A stretch of DNA of 64,000 nucleotides from Pezizomycotina sp. ARF18. Its lineage: Eukaryota > Ascomycota. Under the pieces are notes generated by a model. The model searched no databases. It had not been told where the DNA came from and saw only the letters and a list, made by a program, of their open reading frames with translations. Positions 33,240 to 46,529 of this stretch are shown piece after piece (position 1 is the first letter of the stretch; the number at the start of each line of letters is the position of its first letter). The stretch spans positions 247,819 to 311,818 of the forward strand of contig AZLU01000019.1 in assembly GCA_002224055.1 (NCBI GenBank), in the 5' to 3' direction. The position numbers and the translations under genes are program-made.

Positions 33240-35123
33240 CTAATTTCCCTTCCGTTGACGTATGAGGTCAAGCTCGTATTCCAGTCCCTTAACTTTAACC
33301 TTCGCCTTCCTATGTTCTTCTTGCTCGAGTAGTAACTCCGTTTCCTTGCGGAGTATCTCGTAACGCAACCTTGCAACTTCAGACGTGAGTTTAGTGGTAT
33401 TCTGCTTTGAAGAGAAGGATGATGTTAGTAAGACATACTTTTGGATGCAAATACAGTAGGGTATACGACGCGGAGAAAGCAGATAGGAAAACACATACAC
33501 GACAGCAGAAAAAACAGGACTCAGATGCTCAACGAAACCATCTCAAACAGGTAACGAGGGACGAAGCTGACCGTATCGGCCCACAGCCTGTCGTGCGCGT
33601 AAGCTTCCACCTGCTCCTTTATCGACATTGCTCCACGAGATCGTCGTGGGCATTCGGCAGGTCGTTGTCTGTGATGAGGTAGTACTCCTTGAGGTCGGCG
33701 ATTAGTTGCACTGCTTCCTTGCGCCTCGTTTCTTTACGCCCCCCGTTTTCGGGGGTTTGGCCTGTTTCGGTGCTCTTCGCTTCCTTGCGTTCCGCCTTTT
33801 CGCCCTGCTCATGAGTTTGGAGGCCGCCGGCGTCGTACCTGGAACTTGGAGATGCGGTGGCGATGGATTGATCCTGATGCGCTTGACGTCCGAGAGAGTG
33901 GTTTGAAGGTGCTGCCGGTCGATTCGTAGCTATAGGTAGCGATGGAGGGAACGTTCGAGTTGGTGCTGGGAGGCTTTATCGGTGATCCTTCGAGGGCTGG
34001 AGAGGAGAACGATTTGGAGTGGCGTTTGTCGTCGCTCATGCGAGGGGAACTCGTCGGGCTGTATTCCGACTTGGATTTCGCGTGGCCGACGAAACGTAGA
34101 CGAGACTTTTCGGGGATAATTGGTGGGGTCTCATCGGCCATTGACGAGCCGCTGATTTCATCCTTCGCGTTATCAACGTACTTGCTCTCAGCTGCCGGAG
34201 CTTCCGAACGGTACCTCGCTTTCGTCTCTTGGATAGCGGCGGAAGAAGCAACGGCCCGTCTTCACCCGGTTTCCTCTGTCGATAACGCTCGAGTTCCGCT
34301 TGGAATTTGTAGTTCGGACTGTACACGCTGCGCCTCACTTCCAGTTTCGCATTCTGCTCAGCAGGCGACGACGAACTCTCACGCCTTTCCACACTCTTTT
34401 TAGAGATGAACGGGTTTTCCCCATACTGCTTCAAACTACCGTCGCGGTTAAGCGATGTGCTCGTTCTCCTTGGAGTAGCCTTGATGGTCTTGCACGGGTC
34501 TTCGAAGAATACGTTGGCGCGCGGTGCGTGAGGTCTATACTTGATCGTATCCGTCTCTGCTTTCATAGCATCCACCTTGGGCGGGCGGAACTTCATCGTA
34601 TCCGTATCCTTGTTCGCAGAAGTCGTCGCATCCTTGCTTCCTCCGGAACTACCGCGACGGCGGCGGGGCGTCAACCAAACCGCCGGGCTCGCAAATTCAG
34701 GATCGACGTCTCTGTTTGCTATCAATGGCGCGGCCGGCGTTGTGACGAGCGGCGAGCTGTCGCTTGGACGACGCAATGCGGGGCGATGGCGACTCGGAGT
34801 CGTCTGTGGAGTGGTCTCGGACTCGATGAGGCGGAAGAAGGGGTTCGGGTCCAGGGTGAGGCGGTTTACCCTCTCGGGGAGCTTGAGGAGATCGACGGGA
34901 CTGGGGATTTCGGAGTCGTCGTCGTCGATGTCTTGCTGGAACCTTGGCCGGTCGGGGAGGGGTCTCGAGATTCGATGGGCGGAGGGATCCATGTCCATCG
35001 CGTCTCCACTTCCACGGCGAGAACCGGTCGCGATATTCCCTGATCGATCGTAGATGAATCGGATAGACGGGTCGTCTGAAGACCCTCAATGATGAGGTTC
35101 TGGTATGGGTTGTTGTTTGTCAT
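33240..35123 (-). CDS. Hypothetical Ser/Pro-rich protein with C-terminal coiled coil
   Basis: ATG at 35123 reads MTNNNPYQNLIIEGLQTTRL. The long central part (about 34998-34130) is basic and Ser/Pro-rich: PSAHRISRPLPDRPRFQQD, EIPSPVDLLKLPERVNRLTL, PNYKFQAELERYRQRKPGE. Then ADETPPIIPEKSRLRFVGHA and SIATYSYESTGSTFKPLSRT. The C-terminal part has EAVQLIADLKEYYLITDNDL and, in the last exon, a coiled coil LTSEVARLRYEILRKETELL ending LIRQRKGN, stop at 33240-33242. The many SP/TP sites suggest a phosphorylated scaffold (inference). At least three frame changes. No named family. Confidence 0.5.
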
Positions 35124-35177
35124 GATGAGAGCATGGTGGTTGGAAAGACTTCATTGTAAAATTGCTCTAAGCTGATA

Positions 35178-35203
35178 AAAAAAATAAAATAAAATAAAAA
35201 TAA

Positions 35204-35234
<31 letters not shown>

Positions 35235-35283
35235 TAAAAATAAAAATAAAAATAAAATAAAATAAAAATAAAAATAAAAATAA
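35178..35283. repeat. (AAAATA/AAAAT)n microsatellite
   Basis: About 105 bp of aaaata/aaaat units between the hypothetical gene starting at 35123 and the NLR gene end. Assembly length is unreliable here. Confidence 0.9.
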
Positions 35284-35402
35284 TCCTCAACGCCATGAGA
35301 ACTTTGCTGAGCAATTATTCTCAGTATCTTCATTAATTCTCGTAACTTCGTAAGTTCATTGATGTATTACAAGCTAGAATGATAGATATGTACAAGATGA
35401 GG

Positions 35403-38400
35403 TTATTCAGAGCACTCTCCGTGATTTTGGTTTACATGGGCTGAGCATGAACAGATGAGTCTCGAGGTCTTGGAGCTTATGTCCATTACCTGGTAGCAGC
35501 CCTTATAGCGAAGATTGTTCGCGATAACGCAGGCGCTGCAGATGTTGAGCTTACAAACTTTGCACCCTACATAGTATAGATGTTAGTCTACATCCAAAAC
35601 AGAGGAATGGCTGTGAGCGAATGGGGAGGCTAGCCACTTACAATGATATCCTCCATCAATGAGCTTACGAGGGCGGCAGCAATCACAACAAATAGTGAAC
35701 AAGTTTGTTCTCCCTGATTGCTCCTCGTCGAGGAGATCCTTTGGAACCCAAGATCTCAGCTGACTCTTTCCATGACTTTCTTTCTTACTTAAGCCGTCTA
35801 CTGAGATTTGCAGCGCGTATCTCGTTGATTGGTATAGAGCGAGCTGGTCCGGCGTTCTACTCCAGTTATCCTTCGCTCTCGGATCAGGATACTCCATGCT
35901 GATGATAGTCTTGATCATGTTGTCAGTCCTGCGGCAGCCGCCCAATGCAAGGGAGTCATGCCATACCGGTCGGCACGCGCTAGAGGAAACGGCTTCTTCC
36001 ACCAGAGGGTATCTATGAGCATAAGCAACTCGGTCCTCTCAAGTAGGACAGCCAGAAAGATCGGTGTCCAATCTAGAAATTCATCAGAGGGCAGATCATC
36101 CGTAAAGAATACCAGCATTCCCGCTACGCTCGCTTGGTCGTCCTTGAGGACGGCGAGGGAGAAGAGCTTCCATGGAGTGTCCTCCATCGCGTCCAGGATT
36201 TGCCTTAGTAATATTTCCTGCTTCAAATATGCTGCAAGGGCAAACGCCGGCAATCCGTTAACTACTCTAGTCGCTAGTGATGGCGCAAGACGCACGAGCT
36301 CACAAGCAGAGTTTGATATCCCTTCATGACGGTAGTGTGGTCGAATGGTGACCACCCCAAGTCGCCCGCGCGTCGATATCTGCTCCCGCTTCAACCAACG
36401 CGCGCAAACCCTCTAAATCCTCAAAATGCACTGCGAAATGCAACGGGGTGTTGCTGGTCCTTTGAGACCGAGCGTTAACATCGGCCCCGAACTGTATAAG
36501 GGTCCTGAGAGATGCGGAAGCTCCCTTCGATACCGCGAAATGCGCCGCAGTCATCTGGCCATGGTAGCGGAGAGCGTTGCAGTCATATAGATTGGATACA
36601 GGCTGTGCCAAAGTGCAAGCTTCTCTCGCGGCATTCAGACTAGCGCCTCTCTCAGCAAGGATTGTCACGAGATGGTCATCGTCCATGCAAGCAGCAACCA
36701 TAAGCGGAGTCGGCCCATGAGATTTAGGATCTAATGAAGCGCCGCTGTCAAGCAGGATCCACAGCACGGGTTCCTGCCTCTCTAAGATCGCCATATGTAT
36801 AGCTCTCAGTCCCTGATAATCCCCTACACCAGTCGCGTTGACATCAACGCCGTTTTCGATCAGTTGGCAGACAATATCGTCATGTCCGAGGGATGCCGCC
36901 AACATGAGCGGAGTGTGACCGAGGCATGGCTTATCTAGTTGGGCACCTGCAGCAACCAAGGCGCCGAAAACCCTCTCGTGGCCCTTAAGTATGGCGATTT
37001 CCAATGCCCGCATGTTAGCATTGTTCGATCGAGAAGCAACCGCGTCAACATGAGCATGGTGTTTTATCAGAAGCCGTGTCATCCGATCATTGCCAGACTT
37101 CGCCGCGTATCCAATGGCGTGTATCCCTCAGCATCAACGGTATTGGGGTCCATTCCATTAGTCAAAAGCATCTCAGCGGACTCATATTTATTACGAGAGA
37201 CTGCGAGATGCAGCGCGTTTTGTGTGACACCCTCTGCGATGCCGGCTCGGGGGTCAACGCCTTCTTTGAGGAGCATTTGTACGACTTCGTCTTGACCATA
37301 ATATGCCGCGAGGTGAAGCGGAGTCCCCATAATAGCCGAGTTCCCAAGAGCGGGGACCCAAGACCGTAGTCGCGGAGGCTAACAACGCTCCGCGTAGGAG
37401 ACAACGGGGTTACTGTTCCGGGAGCCTCGTATAAAGACTCCTGGATCGAGCTCCGTCGAGATCTTGAACCCAATCTCAAGGAAGAACGCCGTCTTGGCCA
37501 TGGCGATGCCTGGTGTCGAGGTAAACCGGGTTCTAATTCATCTATAAAATCCTCACCGGCAGTGGAAGATCGTGGTTTAAGGTGTGACATGGACATCCCT
37601 CGTGTGTCATTGACACTTGGTTCAGTAACTCAACGACTTCGGAATGACCCTCGAAGGAAGCCAGCTCCAAGGCGGTGCAGTTGTCAGCGTCCCGCAGGCA
37701 TGGGTTGGCTCCTTTATTTAACAGCCATTCGACTACTGTCGCCTGGCCGTGGAAAGCTGCTTCGTGTAGTGGCGAGTAGCCATTCGAAGCTAGGAGATCC
37801 AACTTTGCGTTCGCGTCGTACAGAAGATTAATGACCTCCAGATGGCCGTTCGCAGCCGCTGTATGCATAGCCCCACGTTTGACGTTCATCGTCTCGTTCG
37901 CACCTTCGAGTCGGCAATCCCGGGCTTATCTACGGTAGCGCTTTCTAGGTTCAGGCCTTGAGCCGGACTGAGTATATCAGGATGATAGCCAACCTCTAGC
38001 AGCAGCTCCACGACATTGCAATGGCCTTTTGAAGCTGCGATTGCCACAGAAGCGTGACTTTCCCCTTGCATTCTCTCCGCCAGGTTATATCGAGATATAA
38101 TACGTAACACCACGTCTTCATCGTCATTTTCGCATACGCAGTCTAGAAGGCTGGATCCCATTTGACTCAGACCCGTTATCCTAGCTTTGTGCTTTAGAAG
38201 TACCTCGATACAATCCTCCTTTCCGCTAACGGCAGCAATCGCAAGCGGCGTTGCTCGTGCTTTAGACATAGTTCGAATCTCTATTGATGCATCATTCTCC
38301 AGCAGGAGCTCCAAACTCTTCGTATAGCCACGCTTTGCAGCGATATGCAGCGAAGCCCACTTGCGAAATATAAAGTTCACGTTCGCGCCGCTGTTAATGA

Positions 38401-41400
38401 GAAACTTCATCAGTTGAGAATCATCCGCGTGGACGGCGGCGGAAAGCGCGCAACTAAGCATATCACATGGTCTCTTTTTGGTACAACATTGAGAAGTAGT
38501 TCAATTGGTTCTTTTGAACCTGTCGTCGCGGCCTGGTAGAATAGAGTTGGGCCGTCGTTTGGTTCTTCGTACTTTTCGGCGATCTTCGGATCTTGCGTAG
38601 CGCGGGCAAATTCATCCGCGCCGCTTTCTAGTAATAATTCGACCGTACGGGCACGGTTGAACGTCACTGCAAAATACAGCGGCATGATTTCTTCGAGGTT
38701 CTTCACGTCAACCTTGGCGCCGTGTTCCAGAAGCGCTTGAACAATGTCCGGATTTGGTCGAAGGATGCAAGATGAAGCGGATAGTTACCAGTCTCAGCGT
38801 GACGGAGGTTGAGTGAAGCGCCAGCGGCGAGAAGGCGCTTCATCACGGCTAGATGGCCGTTAAAAATAGCGAGATGGAGCGGTGTCCAACTAAAATCGCT
38901 TGTCGCATTTACATCGATCACGGTGTTGCCATCTTCGTCCTTTGCCCTCGCCAATAGGAAGTCGATGGCGTTAAGGTGTCCACCCACGCAGCAGCGTGTA
39001 GCGGAGTTCCCGCGCCGCCTTTGCCTTGTTTCGTAAGCATTTCGCGGTCGATTTTCAGGTAGCGGATCGTCTCGAAACCGCATCTCGCGAAAATGTGCAA
39101 AACGGACGCAGCGTTCGGAAACTTGCGGGAGTTCTGTTTGATGAAGTGGTACACTTGCCAGCAACACTCAACAGCCGGGAAACAGCTTACAAAGTCCATT
39201 AAGAGTTTACGAGAGGTGGTCTCCGCTTTGCCTCGGACATGCTCCTGCCAGAATAAGGCGAATAGGCGATGAAAGGATGTTTGAGAAGGCGCTCATCGAG
39301 AGCTCGTTCCGTCGAGCAAGGTCCAAGCCGGAAGTCATCGAATAGCAGGTACGTCAGACAACTTTCAGCCACTGAGTAACTACTAATTATATTGCTTCGC
39401 TCAACAACCCGCCGGGTCAGAAACTCGTGAATCGAAGTATGGTCTGCTTTGACCTGCAAGTCTTCATCGCTGATTATCAACCCTTTGCAGACATCAATGA
39501 TGAGCTAGGGTCAATTCGGACATCTTCGGAGATCTCAGTCATTTCAGGCCTGATGCAGAGCGCTTCGGATAATTCGGCCAATGTAAGTGGTCTTACAGCA
39601 TGGACCGTCCAAATAAAGACTTTCCAGGCCAGGTCTCTTCTAGCCGGCAGCTGCGCGTTGACTTTGCAGAGTATGCCTTCGTAAACTTCGTCTAGGCCCT
39701 CGGAAACTTATCGACAGCGTCTAAGATACTTCTGTCATCGATCGCGCCTTCGATATTTTTGATCTGGAATTTAACATATTGAAACCTGTGACGGTCTGAG
39801 AGTTAGCTTATGGCATTTGCTTTATAGGAATTTGTGAAATTTACATTCCATCAGCCCGACTAGCCAACTTATCAATGATTTCGAATCTCAGAGCTCGACG
39901 CCGCGTACGCTCAGACCGCTCTCCGATTATAGCGCGAAGAAAAATGTTAATATCGTCTTGGTTCATCTTCGCGGTCATTTTAAGGAAAGTATGCTTTCCT
40001 AGGCCGATTCTTATGTCTTCGTTCATTCGACTCGTAATAAGCACTTTGATGACTGGACTCTCGAACTCAACATAGTCACGAAGCAGTTGCAGCACGTCTC
40101 CCATATCATCGCGGTCGCGGTCGTGGCCGGCGGTATACTCATGGCATTCGTCAAGGCCGTCAACAACGATATAGACATGGCTAAATAATGCCGCCGCTTC
40201 GCCGATAAGCCGCCTCCCTTCTAAAAAGCTAAGCTTACTTCCCCGACTTTTGCCCTCTTTGAAGAACTTTACCAGCGAATCCGGGAAGTCTCTCGATTGG
40301 GTATGTAGCTCCCAACATAACTGCTTCACGAGGTTTGCAACCAAAGATGACGAGTCGAGCGTTCGAGGATCACGTTTGTCGATGAAGAGGCAAAGGAATA
40401 CAGCGGTCGGATCTTTGGTTACGGTTTCTTCGAGGTTATCGGCGACAACAGAGCTGTAAATTGTCAGTAGAACTGTGACGCAAACGCTATCATGGCTATA
40501 CTTACGCTAGGGACGATTTTCCAAAACCAGCTGCGAAACGTTAGCTAATGCTGATACTAGATTCATGGGTGTTCTGTCGAGACTTACGTTTCGCGGTACA
40601 CCACAATAATGTGGACGATTGGCTTTCCAGGAACGTTTGATATTCTTCTAGCTCTAGAAACCATCTGCCCGTACCGGGTGTACCCGCCTGTGCAACTCTT
40701 TATATGTCTGCCGAAAATCAAGCTTCGATAGCCACTTCATGATCTTTAACTGCAGCTGTTCTGAAGATCATGCAAATTAGTATTTGTTGCTGAGGGTGTC
40801 TGCAAAGTAAAGGTCCTATATTAAACCCACCATTCTCGTGCTTCTTTGAACTTGACAAGGAGTCTTGAATATAGGACATCCGATCTGATACTTCTTGGTG
40901 GTGCATGACATTTGTTTTGGTGATGTAGCCGTTTATTGCGATCATCTCGTCCATCCTCTGGGTCACGGTGTCTCCCACTCTTGTTATCTGGTGCCGCATA
41001 TCCCTGAGTTGTCGCGAACTGTCGGAGAACGCGGTGTTGTTGGAGGACTGTAGGACTTGAACGGCTTCGGTAGTCTGTCTGAAGTCCCGGCTGAGACCGT
41101 TAAGCTGCCTTGATATTCTTTCGTGGCCAATTGTTACGATATGGTGAATCTGAATCGCCCAACCTATATTACTGACGCTCAATTGCCTGAAATAGATTGT
41201 TAGCTTGACAAGTGCGTTAAAGGATCTCGAGTTCACCTTACTGCGTGACCAATGTTTCCTGTAGCGATAGTGCTTGAAGGTTGTGGAAATCCGATCCTTG
41301 AGACCTTGGAATTCCTTCTCCTTGATCATGATCTTCAACCTCTTCCACACTTTGTCTTTGCCTTGGTTTCCGGGTCCAATCCTCATCTTCATGGTGTAAC

Positions 41401-41697
41401 GCTGCAAGTCGTCCAGGTCTCTATGGCAATCGTTCACCGGCGACCGTAAACTGCTGAAAATACCGCGGATGGTGGCGTCGTCACCAGGCGCGTGGCCTTG
41501 AAGCGCCTTGACCACGTTGTCGTGGACCATGTTGATTTGCGTCAGGGTGTTGACGAGCTGGTCTACGTCCCGCTCTAATACCAGCATCTGTTTCGGCGCG
41601 TCCCTGTAGCCGCTACGGCATCATGGATGACTTTCACGGAGGTTATGGCTACGCCCACCAGCTGCAGGACGCTGGCGGCCGCGCCGATCAGGTCCAT
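35403..41697 (-). CDS. STAND/NLR protein: fungal N-terminal domain, NACHT, ankyrin repeats, Cys-rich finger
   Basis: ATG at 41697 gives MDLIGAAASVLQLVGVAI, then RDAPKQMLVLERDVDQLVNT, the helical N-terminal domain common in fungal STAND receptors (PigL_N/HeLo-like type). An intron lies at about 41242-41188. NACHT: PGTGRWFLELEEYQTFLES, Walker A AKPGFGKSSLA on a 25-nt exon (40506-40530), Walker B VYIVVDGLDECHEY (near 40180), VLITSRMNE, LASRADGM, and after an intron a winged-helix-like part (PLTLAELSEALCIRP; HTSIHEFLTRRV). From about 39170 to 35930 run roughly 20 ankyrin repeats (TPLHLAIFNGH, TPLMLAASLGHDDIV, TPLHWAAAAG). The C-terminus has CCDCCRPRK...WCKVCKLNICSAC, a ZZ-like zinc finger split by an intron (about 35639-35566), stop at 35403-35405. 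Likely a cytoplasmic ATP-dependent non-self sensor. Around a dozen frame changes with almost no in-frame stops suggest sequence error or very recent loss. Confidence 0.8.
40506..40530 (-). other. 25-nt microexon encoding the Walker A loop of the NLR
   Basis: Flanked by an acceptor (tttcgcag) and a donor (gtaagt). Splicing joins AAA-C to CT-GGT-TTT-GGA-AAA, giving AKPGFGKSSLA with correct phase on both sides, directly continued by SVVADNLEE. Both introns are about 50-60 bp. Confidence 0.75.
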
Positions 41698-42677
41698 GAG
41701 TTTGTCGTCCTACTATCGCACTGCGGTAACGGTTCCTGGTCCAAGTTCCATCGGATATTACTGTATCGCCCTCTTTGTTCCACAGGTCTTCGGTGTTGTT
41801 CGAACGTTCGCTCCTTCGAAACATCCCACGGTCGTTGAAGATTTTGTTAGAGTGGGTTTTGGGCTAGGGACGGATAGCTGGAGTTTTGAAGAATCTCGCT
41901 CGCTTCTCACTTTCCAGATTTGCGAAATCAGCCTCATACTGCGCCTCGATAAAGCCGTTTTGCGAGCCAATCAATTGCCACCAGGAGACAATAGGATTGT
42001 TTCGTTTTGATCAAATACGGGAAATAGTCCAGCCAATAAACAGGGGGCGTGCTTGTTAACGCGTGGGGGTTTCCAAAACATGGTTTAATTCAAGGGTGAG
42101 AATGCTGCGAATCCATCATCGATAGCATTGATAGCATCATCATACACAAATTCAATATAATTGCAGTATCCACAGAATGCGATATGTGGCCGACACTACG
42201 CGGTTTCTGTCATTGCGTCCGTCCGAAGACGCATTTGGAAATGCTTCGATCAGGCGTCGTTTAGGGCTTCGGGTTTACTTGCCTTGAAGAATTGTGAAAT
42301 ATCGATTCTCGAAGAAATATCGCGTTGCTATGATGTCTACTGCTCCTTCACTGCCCAATGCCTATTGTGCCTGATTTCTTTGTCTAGTCCCGATATGACA
42401 ATCCGGCGAAATGGAATGCCCGATGCATCGTCCGATCTATTCCGCTTCCGGCGACGATACTGGAAACCCTACAACGTGGAACTACGATCGAGCGTCCAGT
42501 CCCACCCGTTGAACCGGCGGCACGGTTCCTATGATCAATGCGATCTAAATATATATCCGTTTTATTCCACGAATTCCCGCTCTCATTTTCAATTTTATAC
42601 TTTTTTGAAATCGCCTGTGCTCTTGTACCTGCATATCTCCTACGACTCGTCTTCGGGACCCCTTGTTGCTGTTCACA
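41698..42677. other. Divergent intergenic region (NLR / rhodopsin-domain gene)
   Basis: Upstream region of both genes. A plus-strand open frame from 42161 crosses the rhodopsin gene's start in another phase and shows no domain, so it is treated as chance. Confidence 0.45.
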
Positions 42678-44694
42678 ATGGCAACTTCAACAACTACCGC
42701 GGTGGGTGCGGTAATTACGTATTCAACGGGTCAAACGACGGAGGATATAGCGCAAGGAGTCCAACTAGCGGCATTACTACCAGGATTTGTCGGACAGGTA
42801 CCTCCGGTGCTCGTGAATCCGGACTACATTCCGCAAAATAGAGCCCCGTTTCTAGTGGCTATATTCCTCGCGAGTACAGCGGTAGCACTGGTAACAGTGA
42901 TACTGCGGCTTTACTCTCGTCTCGTTCTCAAAGAGAAGAAGCTCCTTGTTGAGGATTACTTTGTTATCGTCGGGATGGTAATTATAGATCCCAAATTAGT
43001 CATAAACATTTTAGAATCGGAACATCATGGCTTATACCATTCTAGTTAGCGACCATAGCCACAACAGCGATCTCTTGCTGGGGTGCGATTGACTTGCAAT
43101 GGGGCACCATTTGTATGATCTGAGAATAAGATCTATGAGGATTACTACTCACGTAAGTACCAAATCATTCTCTCGAACAATACGAGAATGCTAATAAAAT
43201 ATTCTTTTTTGCTCCGTTAGCTAGTTTGTAAATCGCATTATAATTTCAGCAATCTAGCTAAGAAATTCCGCGAGAGACTCTAATATGTCTATAGACATCT
43301 ACCAGATCTTGATGTGCTAGGCCTTAACCTGCACCCGGGTCTCGCTCGTTCTTCTCATTCGCCGACTCTATTGGCAAACCGGTTCTCGTCTTATCAAAGT
43401 GTGCAATGTCCTCTTGTTTCTTCTCTTCGGCAGTGCAATCGGGACCTCGATAGCTATTGTCTTCCAATGTCGCCCCGTACGCGCCGGATGGGATATGTTG
43501 CTCCGTTCTCATAGTCATTGTGACTCGGTGGCCATTCACTACGCAAATTCAGTTTTGAGCACTGTCTTAGATGCGATGGTTTTGGCACTTCCGCTCAAGC
43601 TCGCGTGGACTATCAGTACGACCTGGCAACGGAAGGTCGAGGTATTTGCGTTGATCGGCCTGGGTTGTCTGTAACTACTCTATTTTCTCTCGACATTCAG
43701 AAATTGCGTCTACTATGTCTGACTAGCACTGATTCCTCCAGCGCTTGGGTCGCATCGATAGTACGGTTTTGGTTTATAGATGCTGCCGTTCGGTTATATC
43801 ACCGGGATAGTATGTTCAAATTTTAACAGGATGCATATGTTCTATACCTTCTGAGTCTGATTGCTCTTTGGCAAATGTCTAGGTATTATCAATGGGATCA
43901 TATGCTCACAGCTCGACATAACCATCACGATCTCCTGCTCGTCTGGACCCGCTCTTAAGGCCGTGTACAACCAGTTGGTCAACTCAGTAAGGGGATCAAG
44001 GAGGGCCTCTTGGATAACACGGACTGTTTGCCAGGAAAGGCCCGTCCCGTGAAACGAGCTCCTAAAGACATACTAGATTCAGATGCAACAACAGCCACTT
44101 TTTTCATTTTCGACAAAGATGACATCACAGTGTTACGACATGTTCTACAACTTTCGAAGATGCCGATAAAATCATAAACTCCGATCCCGAGAAAGGGTCC
44201 GTCGCAGGATCTCAACGCAGATCGAATTATCTGCCGAACAAAACAGCTTTGAGGAGCATTTAAGAACATCCACAACATTACATTTCCAACTTTCAGCCGT
44301 TTCAGAGGACGACGGAAACGAGTCTGACAGAACGCAATTTGAGGAAGACGGCAAGATACTGCATCCTGGACCGAGAAGGCCGCCCTGTTTGCAGATTACC
44401 GAGGCCGCTCCATACTCCAGATTACAATTGGAAATACCTTCCACTATCGACGAGGAGATTGACGATCACGGCTCAGAACGGCCGGCAAGCACCGAAAGCG
44501 TCGCTTCGTATACTTAGGAAGCATCAAGCGATACCGTCGAGCCGCTATCGCCTCGACCACACGACTTTTATCAGCTAAGGGAGGAAGTAACATCGATACC
44601 TCGGCAGATGTTAAGACGCTTGACTGTTGTGCCAGAGGAGTCAGACGAGGAAATTGACGAGAGTGAGGAGCATGACTCCCAGGAGGATATTTAG
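42678..44694 (+). CDS. Fungal rhodopsin-domain integral membrane protein (Pth11/SAT-type)
   Basis: ATG at 42678; exon 1 encodes a 60-residue outer segment, then the first helix and loop VAIFLASTAVALVTVILRLY-SRLVLKEKKLLVEDYFVIVG. Introns are likely at about 42976-43045 and 43154-43254. Further blocks: AMGHHLYDLRIRSMRITTH, LTCTRVSLVLLIRRLYWQTG, VLLFLLFGSAIGTSIAIVFQ, CRPVRAGWD, HCDSVAIHYANSVLSTVLDA, MVLALPLKLAWTISTTWQR, VASIVRFWF and SCSSGPALKAVYNQL. This is the seven-helix rhodopsin domain (R..SR....K.L..DDY; CRP...W; lD....lP; S.P.L). The cytoplasmic tail is acidic and Ser-rich, ending EEHDSQEDI at 44694. Members act as surface receptors in some pathogens, but the ligand here is unknown. Three or four frame changes. 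Confidence 0.7.
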
Positions 44695-46529
44695 ATGGTT
44701 CCATCTTAGATCGTGAACGAGTGTTATTCATGATGTCTTAGGCATCGCGTTATATAGTACAATGAATATCTTGTTCTAAAATTTGAGGGGTATTGTTTTC
44801 AGTAAACGACGAAAATTCCGCAGAAGTGAAGATTCATGTGATATAATATATTAATATACTAGAAAGCTCCCGTCAAAGGAGGTTTTCATAGTCCCAAGAC
44901 GCCGCGCTTAAGCAGCTGCATGAACGAAGTAGGTGCTTGGGAACTTAGGTTTAATACTTAAATAGATGAATAATCACGGGTCTGTGTTTCATCTTCTACG
45001 GAACCCGCAGTTGTTTTCTTCACGGAAATGGATCATGTTTTTAAGTTCATCCAAGGCTGAGGATGGACTTCCCAATCGCGGCCAGATCTCTGACCCCACA
45101 CTACCACGCGAGACTCGACATAAATCTGAGACAAATGAGACATATGTGCATATCATCGGTAATCTCGTGGAGGGCCCTTATCCTGGGTGTCCGGAAATGA
45201 AGATACGGTTGCCTAGGAGTGCTTACTAGTCCAGTCATGATGATTCCGGCAATGCCTTAGCAAAATCCGGGACGTGATATGCGGAACGTCCTATACGACG
45301 TATTGTTATCGCACAGTTGTGTTGGGCTCTGTAAATCAAGAGACGCCTCGCCCGACCGAGAGTTGAGTGCTCTAGTGGCGTACTAGACGATCTCTTGGGT
45401 TGGAGTAGGATTCAGGGCTAAAATTAGGATCCGGTTACAGCAATTTGGACAAGAGTTATAAATAAGAAGCGAGCCAGGCAAGTACCGTAAATCGCGTTGC
45501 CTTCGAGTCCTTGCTCCACGCTAGCGAATACCTTGGGATTCTGCGCGGTACCATCAATCGACTCCGCCCATGCTAGCGAGATTTGGGAAGGAGCCCACAG
45601 GCGATATGATGGAATATAGGGCTGCTGCTGCTTGTAAACCGACAAGAATATCGCTTACAACACCCTATTTTAAAGATTCACAAGGAAATCTGGGATTTAC
45701 TATTCCGCGTTACGTTGCATAAAACGCTGCCAACCTACGTACAAAAGGATTTCCATAGAATCTCAAGATGTTGCCGAGAAAACATTTCTAGAGTTATCGG
45801 CCACCGGTGCCTTTATCGAACACCTTCAGGGTCTCTCCCCGTGCCGGCATATATATGACTTTGAATGGGAGTTTCCCGATTTCGAACATAGATCTGCATT
45901 AATATATATGCTCCCAACATGTATTCAATGAAACAAGCTCCCGAGGTTCCTCAGAAGCAACGTTATTAGGTGAGACTTGAAGGGTTGCTTATGATAGAAG
46001 AACTTCGAAACACCGACAAGCTACTGAGATCTCAGACTATTTTTGCCGAGCCGCTGGCTGTACCCGAGATCAACTAGGCTGTTCGCAATACTATCGTAAT
46101 TTTATCGATTGTTTCTCTAATTTTTGGTCCTATTGGGTTTTGTTCTAGCACATGGTTCCCTCGTGCAGTAACCATTACGGATAATCATGCGTTTCAGAAA
46201 TTATTGAAAGCTAACTTACACACGGAATCAAGGAGACTAAATTCAATTTTTCCTTCCGTCTATGCTGCACTCTTATAGGAGGGTTTCAAAAAGCGCAATC
46301 GATTCCAGACCGACGTTGATGGCAGAATGGTTTGCGCGGTTGCTTGCACATCACCGAGCTTGCATGAATTATAATTCTTCAGTAGCTCGATATATATACA
46401 AACCGTGGTTCCCACGTTTTCAAAATTCCGTTCAAATTGTGACACTTTCGTCGTTACGGGGTGTCGAATTCTATAGATCTATTTTAACCGGACCGCTTTC
46501 ACATAGGTCATCCGAGCTTCTGGGAAGGA
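44695..46529. other. Stretch without recognisable gene
   Basis: Only short frames (for example plus 44966-45229) without domains. No repeats of note. Confidence 0.4.

Noticed and set aside
34300-35053. Long plus-strand frames opposite the hypothetical Ser/Pro-rich gene
   Set aside because: Antisense shadows of a GC-rich coding region; the minus strand shows the coherent exon order.
36939-37369. Plus-strand frames opposite the ankyrin repeats
   Set aside because: Shadows of the repeat-coding minus strand.
42161-42841. 226-codon open frame overlapping the rhodopsin gene start
   Set aside because: It crosses exon 1 of the rhodopsin-domain gene in another phase and shows no motif; exon 1 has better support.
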